Assembly (NCBI RefSeq): GCF_002150805.1
Contig: NZ_MTBA01000001.1
Location: forward strand, 186,001 to 250,000
Reading direction: 5' to 3'
DNA length: 64,000 nt
DNA from: Oceanospirillum sanctuarii
GTDB lineage: Bacteria > Pseudomonadota > Gammaproteobacteria > Pseudomonadales > Halomonadaceae
Positions within the stretch are counted from its first letter, which is position 1, and each line of letters starts with the position of its first letter. A model generated the notes under the pieces. It saw only the letters and a list, made by a program, of their open reading frames with translations. It had not been told where the DNA came from and searched no databases. The translations under genes and the position numbers were made by a program. This document shows positions 1-9,462 of the stretch, one piece after another.

Positions 1-7
1 AGTTCCT

Positions 8-946
8 ATGAGTGCTAAGAGTGCGAAAAACTACTCACTGGGTCAGGTGGGTGACTATGAGATCAAACAGCTCAAAGTATTTAAAACCGTAGCCGACTGC
101 GGAGGCTTTTCAGCCGCAGAAACCGCGCTGAATATCGGTCGCTCGACCATTAGTCTGCACATCTCCAATCTGGAATCCCGTCTTAATCTGGTGCTGTGTA
201 AGCGTGGACGTTCCGGCTTCTCGCTGACAGAAGAGGGCGAAGTCATCTACAAGATGACCGAAAACCTACTGGACTCGCTGGATGCGTTCCGCATGACGGT
301 AAACAACCTCAACTCCAGTTTGACCGGTCGCCTGAAAATCGTCCTGTCCGATACCGTGAGTCTTGATCCCCGTATCGGCTTCCCGGAGCTGATCGAAACC
401 TTCGCGGATGAAGCCCCCGGTGTTCACCTGGCAAACGACGTGGCCTCTATGGCTGAGATCGAGCGCATGGTGCTGAATGATCGTGCGGATGTCGGCTTTA
501 TTCCTTGCCACCGCAAGCTGGAAGGTCTCGACTATATCGACCTGTTCAGTGATACCTGCCGTCTGTATGTCAGCAGCAAACATCCTGTGGCTGCACTGCC
601 GGATGAAGAACTGACCGACGAGCTGATCAACAGCCTGCCGCTGGTTCACGCAGGTCTGAAGCCTCACGAATCTGTTGATGAACTGATGACCGGTCTGAAT
701 CGCGCCGCCGAGGCTTACTTCTACGAAGGCCGACTGGCGATGATTCTCTCCGGCAAGTTTATCGGCTTCCTGCCCGAGGGTTACGCCCAATCCTACGTGG
801 ATGATGGCCTGATCCAGCCCCTGACACCGGAAGAGCGTTATTACGAACTGCCGATGACGGCCATCTGGAAGAAAACTGCACAGCCAAGCAAACCCCGCGA
901 ATTGTTCCTACGCATCCTGCGCGAACGCTTTAATACCGGTGAGTGA
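8..946 (+). CDS. LysR-family transcriptional regulator (paralogue of the one at 9807-10745)
   Basis: A full-length 312-residue LysR-type regulator. The N-terminal winged helix-turn-helix (about residues 16-80) holds the usual GGFSAAE and RSTISLHISNLE segments, followed by a LysR substrate-binding domain (about 105-300). The protein begins directly at the window edge, so its promoter is not visible. It ends at a strong terminator (1003-1053). A second LysR gene at 9807-10745 on the other strand has the same length and closely similar sequence, including the shared LVHAGL.PHE and FIP.HRKL.GL segments. The two probably arose by duplication and sense related effectors. Linkage to gabTD and the TRAP transporter suggests control of uptake or catabolism of an amino-acid-derived acid, but this is inference. 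Confidence 0.93.
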   Translation: MSAKSAKNYSLGQVGDYEIKQLKVFKTVADCGGFSAAETALNIGRSTISLHISNLESRLNLVLCKRGRSGFSLTEEGEVIYKMTENLLDSLDAFRMTVNNLNSSLTGRLKIVLSDTVSLDPRIGFPELIETFADEAPGVHLANDVASMAEIERMVLNDRADVGFIPCHRKLEGLDYIDLFSDTCRLYVSSKHPVAALPDEELTDELINSLPLVHAGLKPHESVDELMTGLNRAAEAYFYEGRLAMILSGKFIGFLPEGYAQSYVDDGLIQPLTPEERYYELPMTAIWKKTAQPSKPRELFLRILRERFNTGE

Positions 947-1002
947 TCGCTGGCTGTAGGCTGGGGTAATCAACGCAAACTCCAGCGCATAGTCTTGCAT
1001 AG

Positions 1003-1053
1003 AAAAGCCCGCTGTTTACCCTCCCGATGGGAGCTGTAAACAGCGGGCTTTTT
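1003..1053 (+). terminator. Rho-independent terminator after LysR gene
   Basis: Seventeen-base arms (1003-1019 and 1036-1052) pair perfectly, with a second small CTCCC/GGGAG stem inside, followed by a T run. The A-rich left flank makes it potentially bidirectional. Confidence 0.9.
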
Positions 1054-1092
1054 GATTTCTGTGGTTTCGTCACTAACGACTACGCCCGTCTA

Positions 1093-1172
1093 GTTCCCGC
1101 TGCTCCGCGAGGGAATACATACCAACGCCGTAACCAACCTCGTTCCCACCGCTCCGCGTGGGAATGCATACC
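1093..1172. repeat. REP-like pair of 31-bp hairpin repeats
   Basis: Two 31-bp copies (1093-1123 and 1142-1172) in the same orientation. Each contains GTTCCC...GGGAAT inverted arms around a CTCCGCG core and ends in CATACC. They match at most positions. The GTTCCCRC-CTCCGCG-GGGAAT pattern is a familiar dispersed extragenic palindrome in gammaproteobacteria. They sit between the LysR terminator and the AT-rich defence cassette, close to where the inserted DNA appears to begin. Confidence 0.7.
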
Positions 1173-1203
1173 CTGTAATCTTCTGGTGTCATAATCCGTC
1201 AGA

Positions 1204-1780
1204 CTTTAGCCTTGTATAGCGGTTTTGCTAATTAAGATAAGCTGTAAAATCAACGAATTAATGAAATCGTAGCCGCCCTTTTTGAAAGCGCAGGCCGCGT
1301 CTGCTCTTAAGGTAAAGGGCGTGATAACGCGTATGCGCGTTTAGCAGGGAAGCAGTCAGATCAGAAAATGGATTTTTCCTTTCTAATCAAAGTCTTTTCT
1401 AATTTTTAGACGTTATATTTAAATTGTCGAACTTGCATGCTTGATATTAAAAAGCAGTGGCGAATAAGTCAGTGCGGTAGCCTGGGCTTTATTAGCCAGA
1501 GGCGTTCGTTAACAAAGAGTAGAGGACGCCTGATTATTTGCAGGTAGTATCAAAGATGACACGACAGGTTGAACCTGTGATCTGGCCACTCTGGCCCTAA
1601 CATAGTTCCGATAAAAGAAAGCTAAAATGATTAGAACTAGATCAGCGAAGCTCGAACGCCCGATTAAAATCCGAATAGATGGCTGTAAACCTTTTATGTT
1701 ATCGGAAAATACTTGCTTAAATAGGAGTATCAATAGATGTAATGACTTTTCCGGATACACTTGTCATTGCGTTTTTTGAG
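1204..1780. other. AT-rich gene-free leader of the ATPase-HNH cassette, with several inverted repeats
   Basis: No convincing gene is present. The stretch is more AT-rich than its neighbours. It holds an 8-bp inverted repeat (1274-1281/1314-1321), followed at once by a perfect hairpin (AACGCG-TATG-CGCGTT, 1326-1341). There is also a 15-bp perfect palindrome centred on 1571 and a 9-bp inverted repeat TTCCGATAA/TTATCGGAA (1606-1614/1699-1707). It may hold the promoter, operator or a structured RNA for the cassette, or remnants of the element that delivered it. Confidence 0.5.
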
Positions 1781-1803
1781 ATTTGAATAAAGGAAATATT
1801 TCA

Positions 1804-3390
1804 GTGGCAATTATATTCCAGAAGCTTGTTAGGCCTGGTCAACTCCCCCCTCAAGCTTTTAATACGGCCTACCTGCAACCTAATACTTGGGATGATTTCG
1901 GTTATAAGACGCTATTTACCCTTACCGTCTTTGATGAACAAGGTAATAAGCAAGAACTCGGTAATCTTAAGATCGGATTTATCGGCCAATATGGAGGGTG
2001 GACAGATCAGCAGATCGACGAACAGTTCGATGTGTTGCCTGACAATTTTTATTCTCTAGGCCAAGATGCCGACTATTACCAAACTCTTGTTAATAGTCTC
2101 ACTGGGAATATGGCTATTGATATACTAAATGCTCTAGGTGATGTCGTTCATGATCAAAACCGTCTGGCTGTAGCTGAGAATGAAGGTGCTTTTAATACCT
2201 CGTTAACGAGGACGGTTAATCGCTCCACTATAGAGCAGCAGTTTCGAAGAATCCTGCGCGGCGAGGCCCCCCTTACAGATTATGACTTCTTTTATGAAAA
2301 GGCTGCCAATGATCGTTATTCTGGCATCGAGGTTGAATTTCAAGTAAATCCAAATACCAAGCCTTCTTCCAATATCCACATATTGATTGGTCGTAATGGA
2401 GTGGGGAAAACAACCCTGTTAAATAATATGGTAGATGCACTTGTTCCTGATAGAGGTGCGGTGGAGGAGACAGGATATTTTGCTACTCGCTCTGCATGGG
2501 CAGGTGCTGCCGCACTCCATGAGAATTATTTTGCTGGAGTGGTCTCTGTATCTTTTAGTGCATTTGATCCTTTTACCCCCCCTGTTGATCAACCAGATGC
2601 AAATGCAGGAATGCGTTATTACTATGTTGGGTTAAAAAAACGTCTTGCTCAGCAAGAACAGGTTCAGTGGGGGTTGAAAGATAAAGGCGATCTATGTCGA
2701 GATTTTACTAGCAGTTTGAAACTGTGTTTTTCATTGACTGCTAAAAGAGATAGGTGGGTTAATGCTGTTAGAAAGCTAGAGTCGGACTTTAATTTTGCCG
2801 AAATGGACTTATGTCAGCTCACTAATGTATATGATAATGATTTATCAGATACAAAAGTGCAGTTTTCTGAAAGAGCCTCCGCGCTGTTTGATAGGATGAG
2901 CTCAGGCCATGCCATTGTACTTTTGTCCGTTACAAAACTGGTTGAAACCGTAGAAGAAAAAACCTTAGTCCTCCTTGACGAACCAGAAAGCCATCTTCAT
3001 CCACCACTACTTTCCGCATTCACTAGAGCCTTATCTGATTTGCTTGTTAATCGTAATGGCGTAGCGATTATTGCTACCCATTCGCCAGTCGTATTGCAGG
3101 AAGTCCCAAAATCATGTGTATCTATTCTCAGAAGAACTCGACTGGTTTCAAATGTTGACAGGCCGGAAAGTGAAACTTTTGCTGAGAATGTGGGAGTTTT
3201 GACGCGTGAGGTTTTCGGGTTAGAGGTATCCAAATCAGGTTTTCATAATTTATTGGCAGCCTCAGTGGATGAAGGTAAGAGCTATGAAGAAATAGAGCAG
3301 GAATACCAAAACCAGCTGGGCTTTGAGGGTAAAGCGATACTACGATCTATGGTTTTGCTTCGGGACTCACGAGGGAGGGCTGATGGATGA
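1804..3390 (+). CDS. AAA/ABC-type ATPase of a Septu-like two-gene defence cassette (PtuA-like)
   Basis: A SMC/RecF/OLD-like ATPase of about 528 residues. Walker A is GRNGVGKTT (about residue 196), the signature-like segment is MSSGHA (about 365), Walker B with its acidic partner is LVLLDEPESHLHP (about 389), and the H-loop is ATHSP (about 424). About 190 residues precede Walker A and match nothing I recognise. I chose the GTG at 1804 because AAAGGA lies 9-10 bases upstream; an in-frame TTG at 1783 lacks a ribosome site. The last four bases overlap the next gene, so the pair is translationally coupled. An ATPase coupled to an HNH nuclease is the Septu (PtuA-PtuB) arrangement, also found as retron-Ec78 accessory genes, but there is no reverse transcriptase here. 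The DNA is AT-rich relative to the window, consistent with horizontal gain. Confidence 0.85.
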   Translation: MAIIFQKLVRPGQLPPQAFNTAYLQPNTWDDFGYKTLFTLTVFDEQGNKQELGNLKIGFIGQYGGWTDQQIDEQFDVLPDNFYSLGQDADYYQTLVNSLTGNMAIDILNALGDVVHDQNRLAVAENEGAFNTSLTRTVNRSTIEQQFRRILRGEAPLTDYDFFYEKAANDRYSGIEVEFQVNPNTKPSSNIHILIGRNGVGKTTLLNNMVDALVPDRGAVEETGYFATRSAWAGAAALHENYFAGVVSVSFSAFDPFTPPVDQPDANAGMRYYYVGLKKRLAQQEQVQWGLKDKGDLCRDFTSSLKLCFSLTAKRDRWVNAVRKLESDFNFAEMDLCQLTNVYDNDLSDTKVQFSERASALFDRMSSGHAIVLLSVTKLVETVEEKTLVLLDEPESHLHPPLLSAFTRALSDLLVNRNGVAIIATHSPVVLQEVPKSCVSILRRTRLVSNVDRPESETFAENVGVLTREVFGLEVSKSGFHNLLAASVDEGKSYEEIEQEYQNQLGFEGKAILRSMVLLRDSRGRADG

Positions 3391-4247
3391 GAGCTATGAT
3401 TCCACCTGGTGAAGATTCGCGAGTGGTTTACCAAACGTGTATTAATAGCATTGCAGACGATAACTTGCGTAATCGTCTAAATGCATTGGCCAATGATATT
3501 GGTGTATCAGCAGATGACTATCAGCAAAGAGCTACTGCTAAACGGCTGTATACCATTCCACCCAATGATTGCGGAAATAATGATATAGCCTTAGGTGCGG
3601 TGACAAAGAAGGAGCTTAAGGGGGTGTATAGTAGCCATATGGTAGCTAAAACCAAGCCTGCAAGGGCGATATATGACTTGTTGTTATCGCGGGCACCATT
3701 AGGTCGATGCCCATTTTGTGGAATGGGGCATGCGTCTACTTTGGATCATTATCTACCGAAAACCAAATATCCTCAGTTATCGGTTGTGCCACTAAATCTT
3801 GTGCCTTCCTGTAAGGATTGTAATACGGGGAAGAGCACAGCTGTAGCGACCATTGCAGGTGACCAGTGCTTGCACCCTTATTTTGATCAACAGAATTTTA
3901 TTGATGAACAATGGCTTTTTTCAGAAGTAATTCATACGACACCTGCGACTGTCCGCTTCTATGTTCAAGCACCGGATTACTGGGATGATATTTCTAAGGC
4001 GAGAGTTCAGGCTCATTTTAGAGACTTTAAATTAGCTTCCCGGTATTCGATAGAAGCTGGAAATCAGATTGCTTGTTTGAGAGATACTTTGTCTCGCTAC
4101 AAAGAGTTATTGGGTGTTAAGGGAGTAAGGCAACACTTAACGATTGAGGCTCAAGCAGCCGGTCAACAGCATAAAAACTCATGGCAAACAGCTATGTTCC
4201 AAGCTCTTGCAGGTAGTGACTGGTATTGTGATAGTGGTTTTTTGTGA
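3387..4247 (+). CDS. HNH endonuclease, nuclease partner of the ATPase (PtuB-like)
   Basis: A 286-residue HNH nuclease. The zinc ligands are CPFC (residues 108-111) and CKDC (142-145). The catalytic core runs from LDHYLPK (D120, H121) through N137 to CN..K (145-149), the layout of the PtuB/TIGR02646-type HNH family. The N-terminal 100 residues and C-terminal 130 residues are helical and unassigned. Translation starts at an ATG overlapping the ATPase stop by 4 bp, with GGAGG 8 bases upstream. Expected role: a nuclease activated by the ATPase partner during phage infection, degrading DNA. The substrate cannot be told from sequence. No toxin-antitoxin gene, methylase or integrase is adjacent. Confidence 0.87.
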   Translation: MRAMIPPGEDSRVVYQTCINSIADDNLRNRLNALANDIGVSADDYQQRATAKRLYTIPPNDCGNNDIALGAVTKKELKGVYSSHMVAKTKPARAIYDLLLSRAPLGRCPFCGMGHASTLDHYLPKTKYPQLSVVPLNLVPSCKDCNTGKSTAVATIAGDQCLHPYFDQQNFIDEQWLFSEVIHTTPATVRFYVQAPDYWDDISKARVQAHFRDFKLASRYSIEAGNQIACLRDTLSRYKELLGVKGVRQHLTIEAQAAGQQHKNSWQTAMFQALAGSDWYCDSGFL

Positions 4248-4420
4248 GCTTTTTAGCTGGAATCTCTAGTACAAGTTATAACAAGCCATTAAGTAGGATG
4301 TAACCTCGCTGCACCTCTGCTGACGGCATTAAATGAAAAAAACACGCAGGGCATGGAAGCCAGTCCAGTAGGGGAGTGCTTGGTAAATCCCTTTTCACTC
4401 TCCCAAACCCCACCCAAAAA

Positions 4421-4446
4421 AATACCCCGGCCTAGGCCGGGGTATT
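4421..4446. terminator. Terminator of gabT, palindromic
   Basis: A perfect GC-rich palindrome, AATACCCCGG-CCTAGG-CCGGGGTATT, between the HNH gene and gabT. On the minus strand it is followed by a T run (the A6 tract at 4416-4421), fitting termination of gabT. It may also stop transcription leaving the HNH gene. Confidence 0.85.
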
Positions 4447-4474
4447 GGGTATCACTCTAGCGTGCTTAATAGTA

Positions 4475-5755
4475 TTAAGCGTGCTCAGCGATCATCTTAG
4501 CCAGGATATCCAGACCTTCGTTCAGCACTTCGTCGCTCATAGTCAGAGCTGGCAGGAAGCGGATAACGTTAGCGCGGATACCGCAAGACAGCAGAATCAG
4601 ACCGTGCTTAGGAGCAGCAGCTACCAGAGCTTTAGTCAGCTCAGGGTTTGGCTGGTCGATGTCGCCGTTCTGGATCAGTTCCATAGCAACCATAGCGCCT
4701 GCGTTACGAACGTTACCAATGATCTGAGAGTGCTCTTCTTTCAGAGCGTTCAGACGCTGGTTCATCTGCTCGCCGATTGCCGCTGCGCGTGCAACCAGGT
4801 TCTCTTCTTTGATTACGTCCAGTACTGCCAGTGCAGCTGCACACGCAACAGGAGAACCTGCGTAAGTGCCGCCCAGACCGCCAGCAGGAGAAGAATCCAT
4901 AACCGCTGCTTTACCAACTACTGCAGACAGTGGGAAACCACCCGCGATACCTTTAGCCATAGTCATCAGGTCTGGTTCAACGTCAGCGTGCTCGATAGCG
5001 AACATCTTACCGGTACGACCGAAACCGTTCTGGATCTCGTCAGCGATCAGCATGATGCCGTGCTCGTCACAGATCTTACGCAGTTCCTGCAGGAACGCAG
5101 CAGGAGCCTGGTAGAAACCACCTTCACCCTGTACTGGCTCGATGATGATCGCAGCAACCTGAGACGCTTCGATGTCGCAAGTGAACAGCATTTTCAGAGC
5201 TTTCAGAGAGTCTTCGATGCTTACACCGTGCAGTTCGTTCGGGTAAGGAGCGTGGTAAACGCCAGCTGGGAAAGGACCGAACTGAGCTTTGTAAGGAACC
5301 ACTTTACCGGTCAGCGCCATAGTCATGTTAGTACGACCGTGGAAGCCACCGTTGAATGCGATGATGCCCGGACGACCAGTGTGAGCACGTGCGATTTTCA
5401 CACAGTTCTCAACCGCTTCAGCACCAGTAGTAACGAAGATAGCTTTCTTGTCGCCAGAGATAGGAGCGATTTCAACCAGCTTCTCAGCCAGCTCAACTGC
5501 AGGCTCGTATGGAGTAACAGTGATGCAGGTGTGAGTCAGGTTTTCAACCTGGCTTTTAACAGCGTCAATCACTTTAGGGTGGCAGTGACCAGTGTTCAGT
5601 ACTGCGATACCTGCTGCGAAGTCGATGTAGCGGTTGCCTTCAACGTCCCACATTTCAGCGTTTTTAGCACGCTCAACGTAAACAGGTGCCAGGTTGCCTT
5701 GGCCTACAGCGAAAACTTTGTTCTTACGATCCTGCAAAGATGCATTAGTTGACAT
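4475..5755 (-). CDS. gabT: 4-aminobutyrate aminotransferase
   Basis: A class-III PLP aminotransferase of 426 residues, the usual GabT length. It transfers the amino group of GABA to 2-oxoglutarate, giving succinate semialdehyde and glutamate in the cytoplasm. Diagnostic segments are AGIAVLNTGHCHPKV near the N-terminus, the PLP-contact TTGAEAVENC, the aspartate-bearing IADEIQNGFGRTG, and the Schiff-base lysine in MAKGIAGGFPLS. The start is the ATG at 5755 (MSTNASLQD), with GGAGT about 6 bases upstream; an in-frame extension to 5800 has no support. It lies 96 bp downstream of gabD on the same strand, forming gabD-gabT. Confidence 0.97.
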   Translation of the reverse strand: MSTNASLQDRKNKVFAVGQGNLAPVYVERAKNAEMWDVEGNRYIDFAAGIAVLNTGHCHPKVIDAVKSQVENLTHTCITVTPYEPAVELAEKLVEIAPISGDKKAIFVTTGAEAVENCVKIARAHTGRPGIIAFNGGFHGRTNMTMALTGKVVPYKAQFGPFPAGVYHAPYPNELHGVSIEDSLKALKMLFTCDIEASQVAAIIIEPVQGEGGFYQAPAAFLQELRKICDEHGIMLIADEIQNGFGRTGKMFAIEHADVEPDLMTMAKGIAGGFPLSAVVGKAAVMDSSPAGGLGGTYAGSPVACAAALAVLDVIKEENLVARAAAIGEQMNQRLNALKEEHSQIIGNVRNAGAMVAMELIQNGDIDQPNPELTKALVAAAPKHGLILLSCGIRANVIRFLPALTMSDEVLNEGLDILAKMIAEHA

Positions 5756-5851
5756 GATGTACTCCACAAATAAAGGTCTGCCGTGGCAAACCACACACAA
5801 AAAGGGAATGCAGGTGCTCAGTTGTGAGCACCTGAGGCTGAAAGGGGATTC

Positions 5852-7315
5852 TTAGCGAATGCCACCCAGCAGCATGTATTTGATTTCCAGGTATTCATCC
5901 AGACCGTACTTAGAACCTTCACGGCCAGTACCGGACTCTTTAACACCACCGAAAGGTGCAACTTCGGTAGACAGGATGCCGTCGTTTACTGCAACCATGC
6001 CGTACTCCAGACCTTCGGAAACACGCCAGATGCGGCTCATGGTTTCGGAGTAGAAGTAAGCAGCCAGACCGAATGGAGTGTTGTTAGCAATTTCGATCGC
6101 TTCTTCTTCAGTTTCGAAACGAACGATAGGTGCTACAGGACCAAAGATCTCCTGAGTGAATACCGGCATGTCCTGAGTTACGTTGGACAGGATAGTCGGG
6201 GTGTAGAACAGCTCACCGTGGGAGTGACGCTCACCACCGGTTACAACAACAGCGCCCTGCTCAACAGAGGCTTTAACCAGAGTGTCTACTTTGTCGATTG
6301 CCGCTTTGTTGATCAGAGGGCCAACTTCAACGCCTGGAGTTGTACCGTTACCGATCTGCATCTCTTTAACGCGCTTAGCCAGCTTCTCAGCGAACTCGTC
6401 ATGTACACCGGCCTGAACCAGCAGACGGTTAGCACATACACAGGTCTGACCTGCGTTACGGTATTTGGAAGCGATTGCGCCTTCTACAGCAGCGTCGATG
6501 TCGGCATCGTCAAATACGATGAACGGAGCGTTACCACCCAGTTCCATAGAGGTTTTCTTAACTGTGTCTGCACACTGCTTCATCAGCAGTTTGCCAACCG
6601 GAGTAGAACCAGTGAAGCTCAGCTTGCGAACGATAGGGCTGGAAGTCAGCTCGCCACCGATAGCCGCAGCGCTAACGCCGGTTACTACGTTCAGTACACC
6701 TGCTGGTACGCCGGCACGGTGTGCCAGTTCAGCCATTGCCAGTGCACAGAAAGGAGTTTCTTCAGATGGCTTGATCACGATAGTACAACCCGCTGCCAGT
6801 GCAGGAGCTGCTTTACGGGTGATCATAGCAACCGGGAAGTTCCAAGGCGTGATCGCAGCAACAACACCGATAGGCTGTTTAACAGTCAGGATGCGCTTGT
6901 CGCCAGCGTGGGATGGGATAACGTCACCGTAGGCACGACGACCTTCTTCCGCGAACCACTCGATGAAAGAAGCACCGTACATCACTTCGCCCATCGCTTC
7001 TTTCAGCGGCTTGCCCTGCTCGATAGTCATCAGCAGACCCAGATCTTCCTGAGCAGCAACCATCAGGTCGAACCACTTCTTCAGGATAACAGCACGCTCT
7101 TTAGCGGTTTTTGCTTTCCAGGAAACCATTGCTTTGTCAGCAGCTTCAATCGCCTGACGGGTTTCTTCTGCACCCAGGTCAGCAACATCTTCAATGTGCA
7201 GGCCAGTAGCCGGGTTTTTAACGCTGAAGGTTTTACCGCTCTGAGCGTTAACCCATTCACCGTTGATGTAAGCCTGTGTCTTAAGTAGCTGTGGATCTTT
7301 TAATTTTAGTAACAT
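5852..7315 (-). CDS. gabD: NADP-dependent succinate-semialdehyde dehydrogenase
   Basis: An aldehyde dehydrogenase of 487 residues, close to the usual GabD length. It oxidises succinate semialdehyde to succinate and completes the GABA shunt with GabT. Visible signatures are the Rossmann entrance ITPWNFPVAMITRK, the general-base glutamate in MELGGNAPF, the nucleophilic cysteine in NAGQTCVCANR, and the C-terminal EIFGPVAP. I place the start at the ATG at 7315 (MLLKLKDPQLLKTQ), which has GGAG about 8 bases upstream. A 47-residue upstream in-frame extension reads like noncoding sequence. It is the first gene of gabD-gabT. Confidence 0.97.
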   Translation of the reverse strand: MLLKLKDPQLLKTQAYINGEWVNAQSGKTFSVKNPATGLHIEDVADLGAEETRQAIEAADKAMVSWKAKTAKERAVILKKWFDLMVAAQEDLGLLMTIEQGKPLKEAMGEVMYGASFIEWFAEEGRRAYGDVIPSHAGDKRILTVKQPIGVVAAITPWNFPVAMITRKAAPALAAGCTIVIKPSEETPFCALAMAELAHRAGVPAGVLNVVTGVSAAAIGGELTSSPIVRKLSFTGSTPVGKLLMKQCADTVKKTSMELGGNAPFIVFDDADIDAAVEGAIASKYRNAGQTCVCANRLLVQAGVHDEFAEKLAKRVKEMQIGNGTTPGVEVGPLINKAAIDKVDTLVKASVEQGAVVVTGGERHSHGELFYTPTILSNVTQDMPVFTQEIFGPVAPIVRFETEEEAIEIANNTPFGLAAYFYSETMSRIWRVSEGLEYGMVAVNDGILSTEVAPFGGVKESGTGREGSKYGLDEYLEIKYMLLGGIR

Positions 7316-7526
7316 GTTTTGCTCCAACTTCCTGGCACATAAAGCAGTAATTCGCCGGCAGGGGATTAAGTCCGGACATAGAAGTCCAAGACAAGTGCTG
7401 CCAAAGTACGTGCAGTCTAGTGAACGGCCAGATTTTAAAAAATGAGTAACAATCAACGCATAGTTTGGTTAAGGCTGAACAATTGCTTTTAAGCGCTTCT
7501 GTCCCGGATCGGCCTTATCTAACTCT

Positions 7527-7563
7527 GGCGCTGCAGCCCGCGAAAGACGTGGGCTACAGCGCC
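7527..7563. terminator. Stem-loop between MCP gene and gabD, possible terminator
   Basis: GGCGCTG (7527-7533) pairs with CAGCGCC (7557-7563), and AGCCC with GGGCT inside. It lies about 20 bp past the chemoreceptor stop. It lacks a good T run on the minus strand, so termination there is uncertain. Confidence 0.5.
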
Positions 7564-7581
7564 TTTGTCCTTTTTCGCTTT

Positions 7582-9462
7582 CTATACAGTAAAGGCTTCC
7601 GTCAGTTTTTCCAGTTGTTCCGCACGCTGATAGGTTGCGCGGGTGTTGTCTGAGATCTGACGGTTGGCCTGATTGTTGTTCTGAATTTCACCGGCGATGC
7701 TGTCCATGTTCTGCGCCATATCCCCTGTGGTAAGGGCAACTTCACGGATTGCCTGACCGATAGCGTTGGCCTGTTCGGCGGCATCTGAGGTTTGCTGTTC
7801 GATATGACGGATCGCATCTTCTGCTTTCTGACTCAGCTGGCGACCGGTTTCAACCTGAGTGCGGCTCTGGTTGATGGCGTTCACCACATCCCGGGTGCCC
7901 TGCTGAATACGTTCAATCTTCTCGGTGATGCTGGCGGTGGCGTTTACGGTCTGTTCTGCCAGTGTGCGTACTTCATCGGCAACTACGGCAAAACCACGAC
8001 CGGCTTCACCGGCGCGGGCAGCTTCAATGGCGGCGTTCAGTGCCAGCAGGTTGGTCTGTTCGGCAACCCCCTGAATCAGTTCGATAACGGTATCGATCTC
8101 TTTGGATTGCTCACCCAGCTGCTCAACGGATTGACTGGTGCTTTCAAAGGCGGCCGCTACAGACTGCAGAGATTCCAGCGCCTGTGAGATCACCTGTGCG
8201 CCATCCAGCGCAGAGTCGTGGGCACTTTGGGTGGCTTCGCTTACCTGCAGGCCGCTTTGGGCGATCTGTTCGGTGGTAACGCTGATCTCTTCGGTCGCAG
8301 CAACCAGTGAAGTACTGCGCTGGCTGATGGTTTCACTGCTCTGCTGAATATTCTGCTGCGAGTGATCGGTCTCATCGGAGATCTGTTTCAGGCTGTGGGT
8401 GCTGGTTTTGATATGGCTGACCAGATCATGAATCTGGCTGCACATGCTGTTGGTGGCATCTGCCAGCTGATTAAACTCATCGCTCGGGTTAGAGCCTTTC
8501 ACCATACGGGTGGTCAGGTCGCCGGAAGCGATCTGGTTCAGGGCACTCAGGGCGCGCTGCATATTGCGGGAGATAGAGGTGGCTACCGAACCGATAATGG
8601 CGGTGGCGATCACCACCAGTAACAGGCTGCCGATAATCAGGCTGCTGCGGGCGCTGTCACGGGTCTGCTGTACGTTCTGCTGCGCTTCTTCTGCCAGTAT
8701 ATCCACCAGACGGTGAGTTGCTTGCTGAATCTGATCGTTCAGCTGGTTACGCAGCTGGCTCAGTTTGGCTTCATCTTTTGCCTGCTTCAGTTTCACAACT
8801 GCCATCGCCAGATAGGCGGTCTCGTAGCGGTCGGCATCTTCGGCAAACATATCTTCAAAGTTAAAGGCGCGCATATCGCTGCGCAGCTTTTCAATCAGAT
8901 CAAGAACCGCCTGCTGATGGGCCTGATCGGAGTTGATCAGGAAGTCTTTTTCAGCATTGCGGATCTCTTTAAAAGTGCTGGAGAAGCTGTCCAGAATGCC
9001 CAGTTTTTCAACCACTTCATTGGCGGTGGTATCCAGCTTTTTAATCAGACCCTGTTCGCCTTCAAGCTTAAGGCTTAATGCGATGCTTTCATCCAGCGTG
9101 TTCAGGTAGCCGGGCATCAGATTCAGGATCTCTCCCAGCTGACCACGGGCGGCGGTATCAGCCAGATTGTCACGGGCGCGGGTTAAGGGTGCTTCGTAAC
9201 TGGCTTTCAGCTGTTTGATGTTTTGCGTGGCCTGAGCCAGCGCCTGATGGTTGGGCTGGTCTTTCAGTTTCTCAAGAATCAGCAGTCGGGACTGCAGCTG
9301 GCTGATCTCGGTGCTGGCCTGATTGATCTGGTTTTGTTCGGTGGAGGCATCGTTCATGGTGCCCAGCACAGAGATGCTGTAGATACCCATAATGCCGAAG
9401 CCGACGATAATGACGGCAACGATAAGAATCAGCTTCTGTCTGAGCGAGAAGTTGATATTCAT
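7582..9462 (-). CDS. Methyl-accepting chemotaxis protein
   Basis: A 626-residue transmembrane chemoreceptor. A transmembrane helix follows the basic N-terminus (about residues 10-32). A roughly 250-residue, mostly helical ligand-binding region follows (TarH/HBM-like by length and helical content). A second transmembrane helix lies near 275-295, then a HAMP domain, and then the long coiled-coil signalling domain. The signalling hairpin carries the highly conserved [20 protein letters not shown] segment that contacts CheA and CheW. The ligand is unknown; location beside gabTD and the TRAP transporter makes an amino acid or organic acid a reasonable guess. No CheB/CheR-binding pentapeptide is visible at the C-terminus. 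Confidence 0.95.
   Translation of the reverse strand: MNINFSLRQKLILIVAVIIVGFGIMGIYSISVLGTMNDASTEQNQINQASTEISQLQSRLLILEKLKDQPNHQALAQATQNIKQLKASYEAPLTRARDNLADTAARGQLGEILNLMPGYLNTLDESIALSLKLEGEQGLIKKLDTTANEVVEKLGILDSFSSTFKEIRNAEKDFLINSDQAHQQAVLDLIEKLRSDMRAFNFEDMFAEDADRYETAYLAMAVVKLKQAKDEAKLSQLRNQLNDQIQQATHRLVDILAEEAQQNVQQTRDSARSSLIIGSLLLVVIATAIIGSVATSISRNMQRALSALNQIASGDLTTRMVKGSNPSDEFNQLADATNSMCSQIHDLVSHIKTSTHSLKQISDETDHSQQNIQQSSETISQRSTSLVAATEEISVTTEQIAQSGLQVSEATQSAHDSALDGAQVISQALESLQSVAAAFESTSQSVEQLGEQSKEIDTVIELIQGVAEQTNLLALNAAIEAARAGEAGRGFAVVADEVRTLAEQTVNATASITEKIERIQQGTRDVVNAINQSRTQVETGRQLSQKAEDAIRHIEQQTSDAAEQANAIGQAIREVALTTGDMAQNMDSIAGEIQNNNQANRQISDNTRATYQRAEQLEKLTEAFTV

Noticed and set aside
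1509-1760. 83-codon minus-strand frame in the leader of the defence cassette
   Set aside because: No ribosome site and no family; it crosses the palindrome and inverted repeats. A hydrophobic stretch alone was not enough.
1204-1780. Retron non-coding RNA upstream of a PtuAB-like pair
   Set aside because: Retron-linked PtuAB needs a reverse transcriptase gene, and none is present.
4445-5752. 435-codon open frame antisense to gabT
   Set aside because: Antisense shadow of a high-bias gene, with no recognisable motifs and rich in Ser, Val and Gln in an unnatural way.
6218-7288. 356-codon open frame antisense to gabD
   Set aside because: Same reason; GabD catalytic motifs occupy the other strand.
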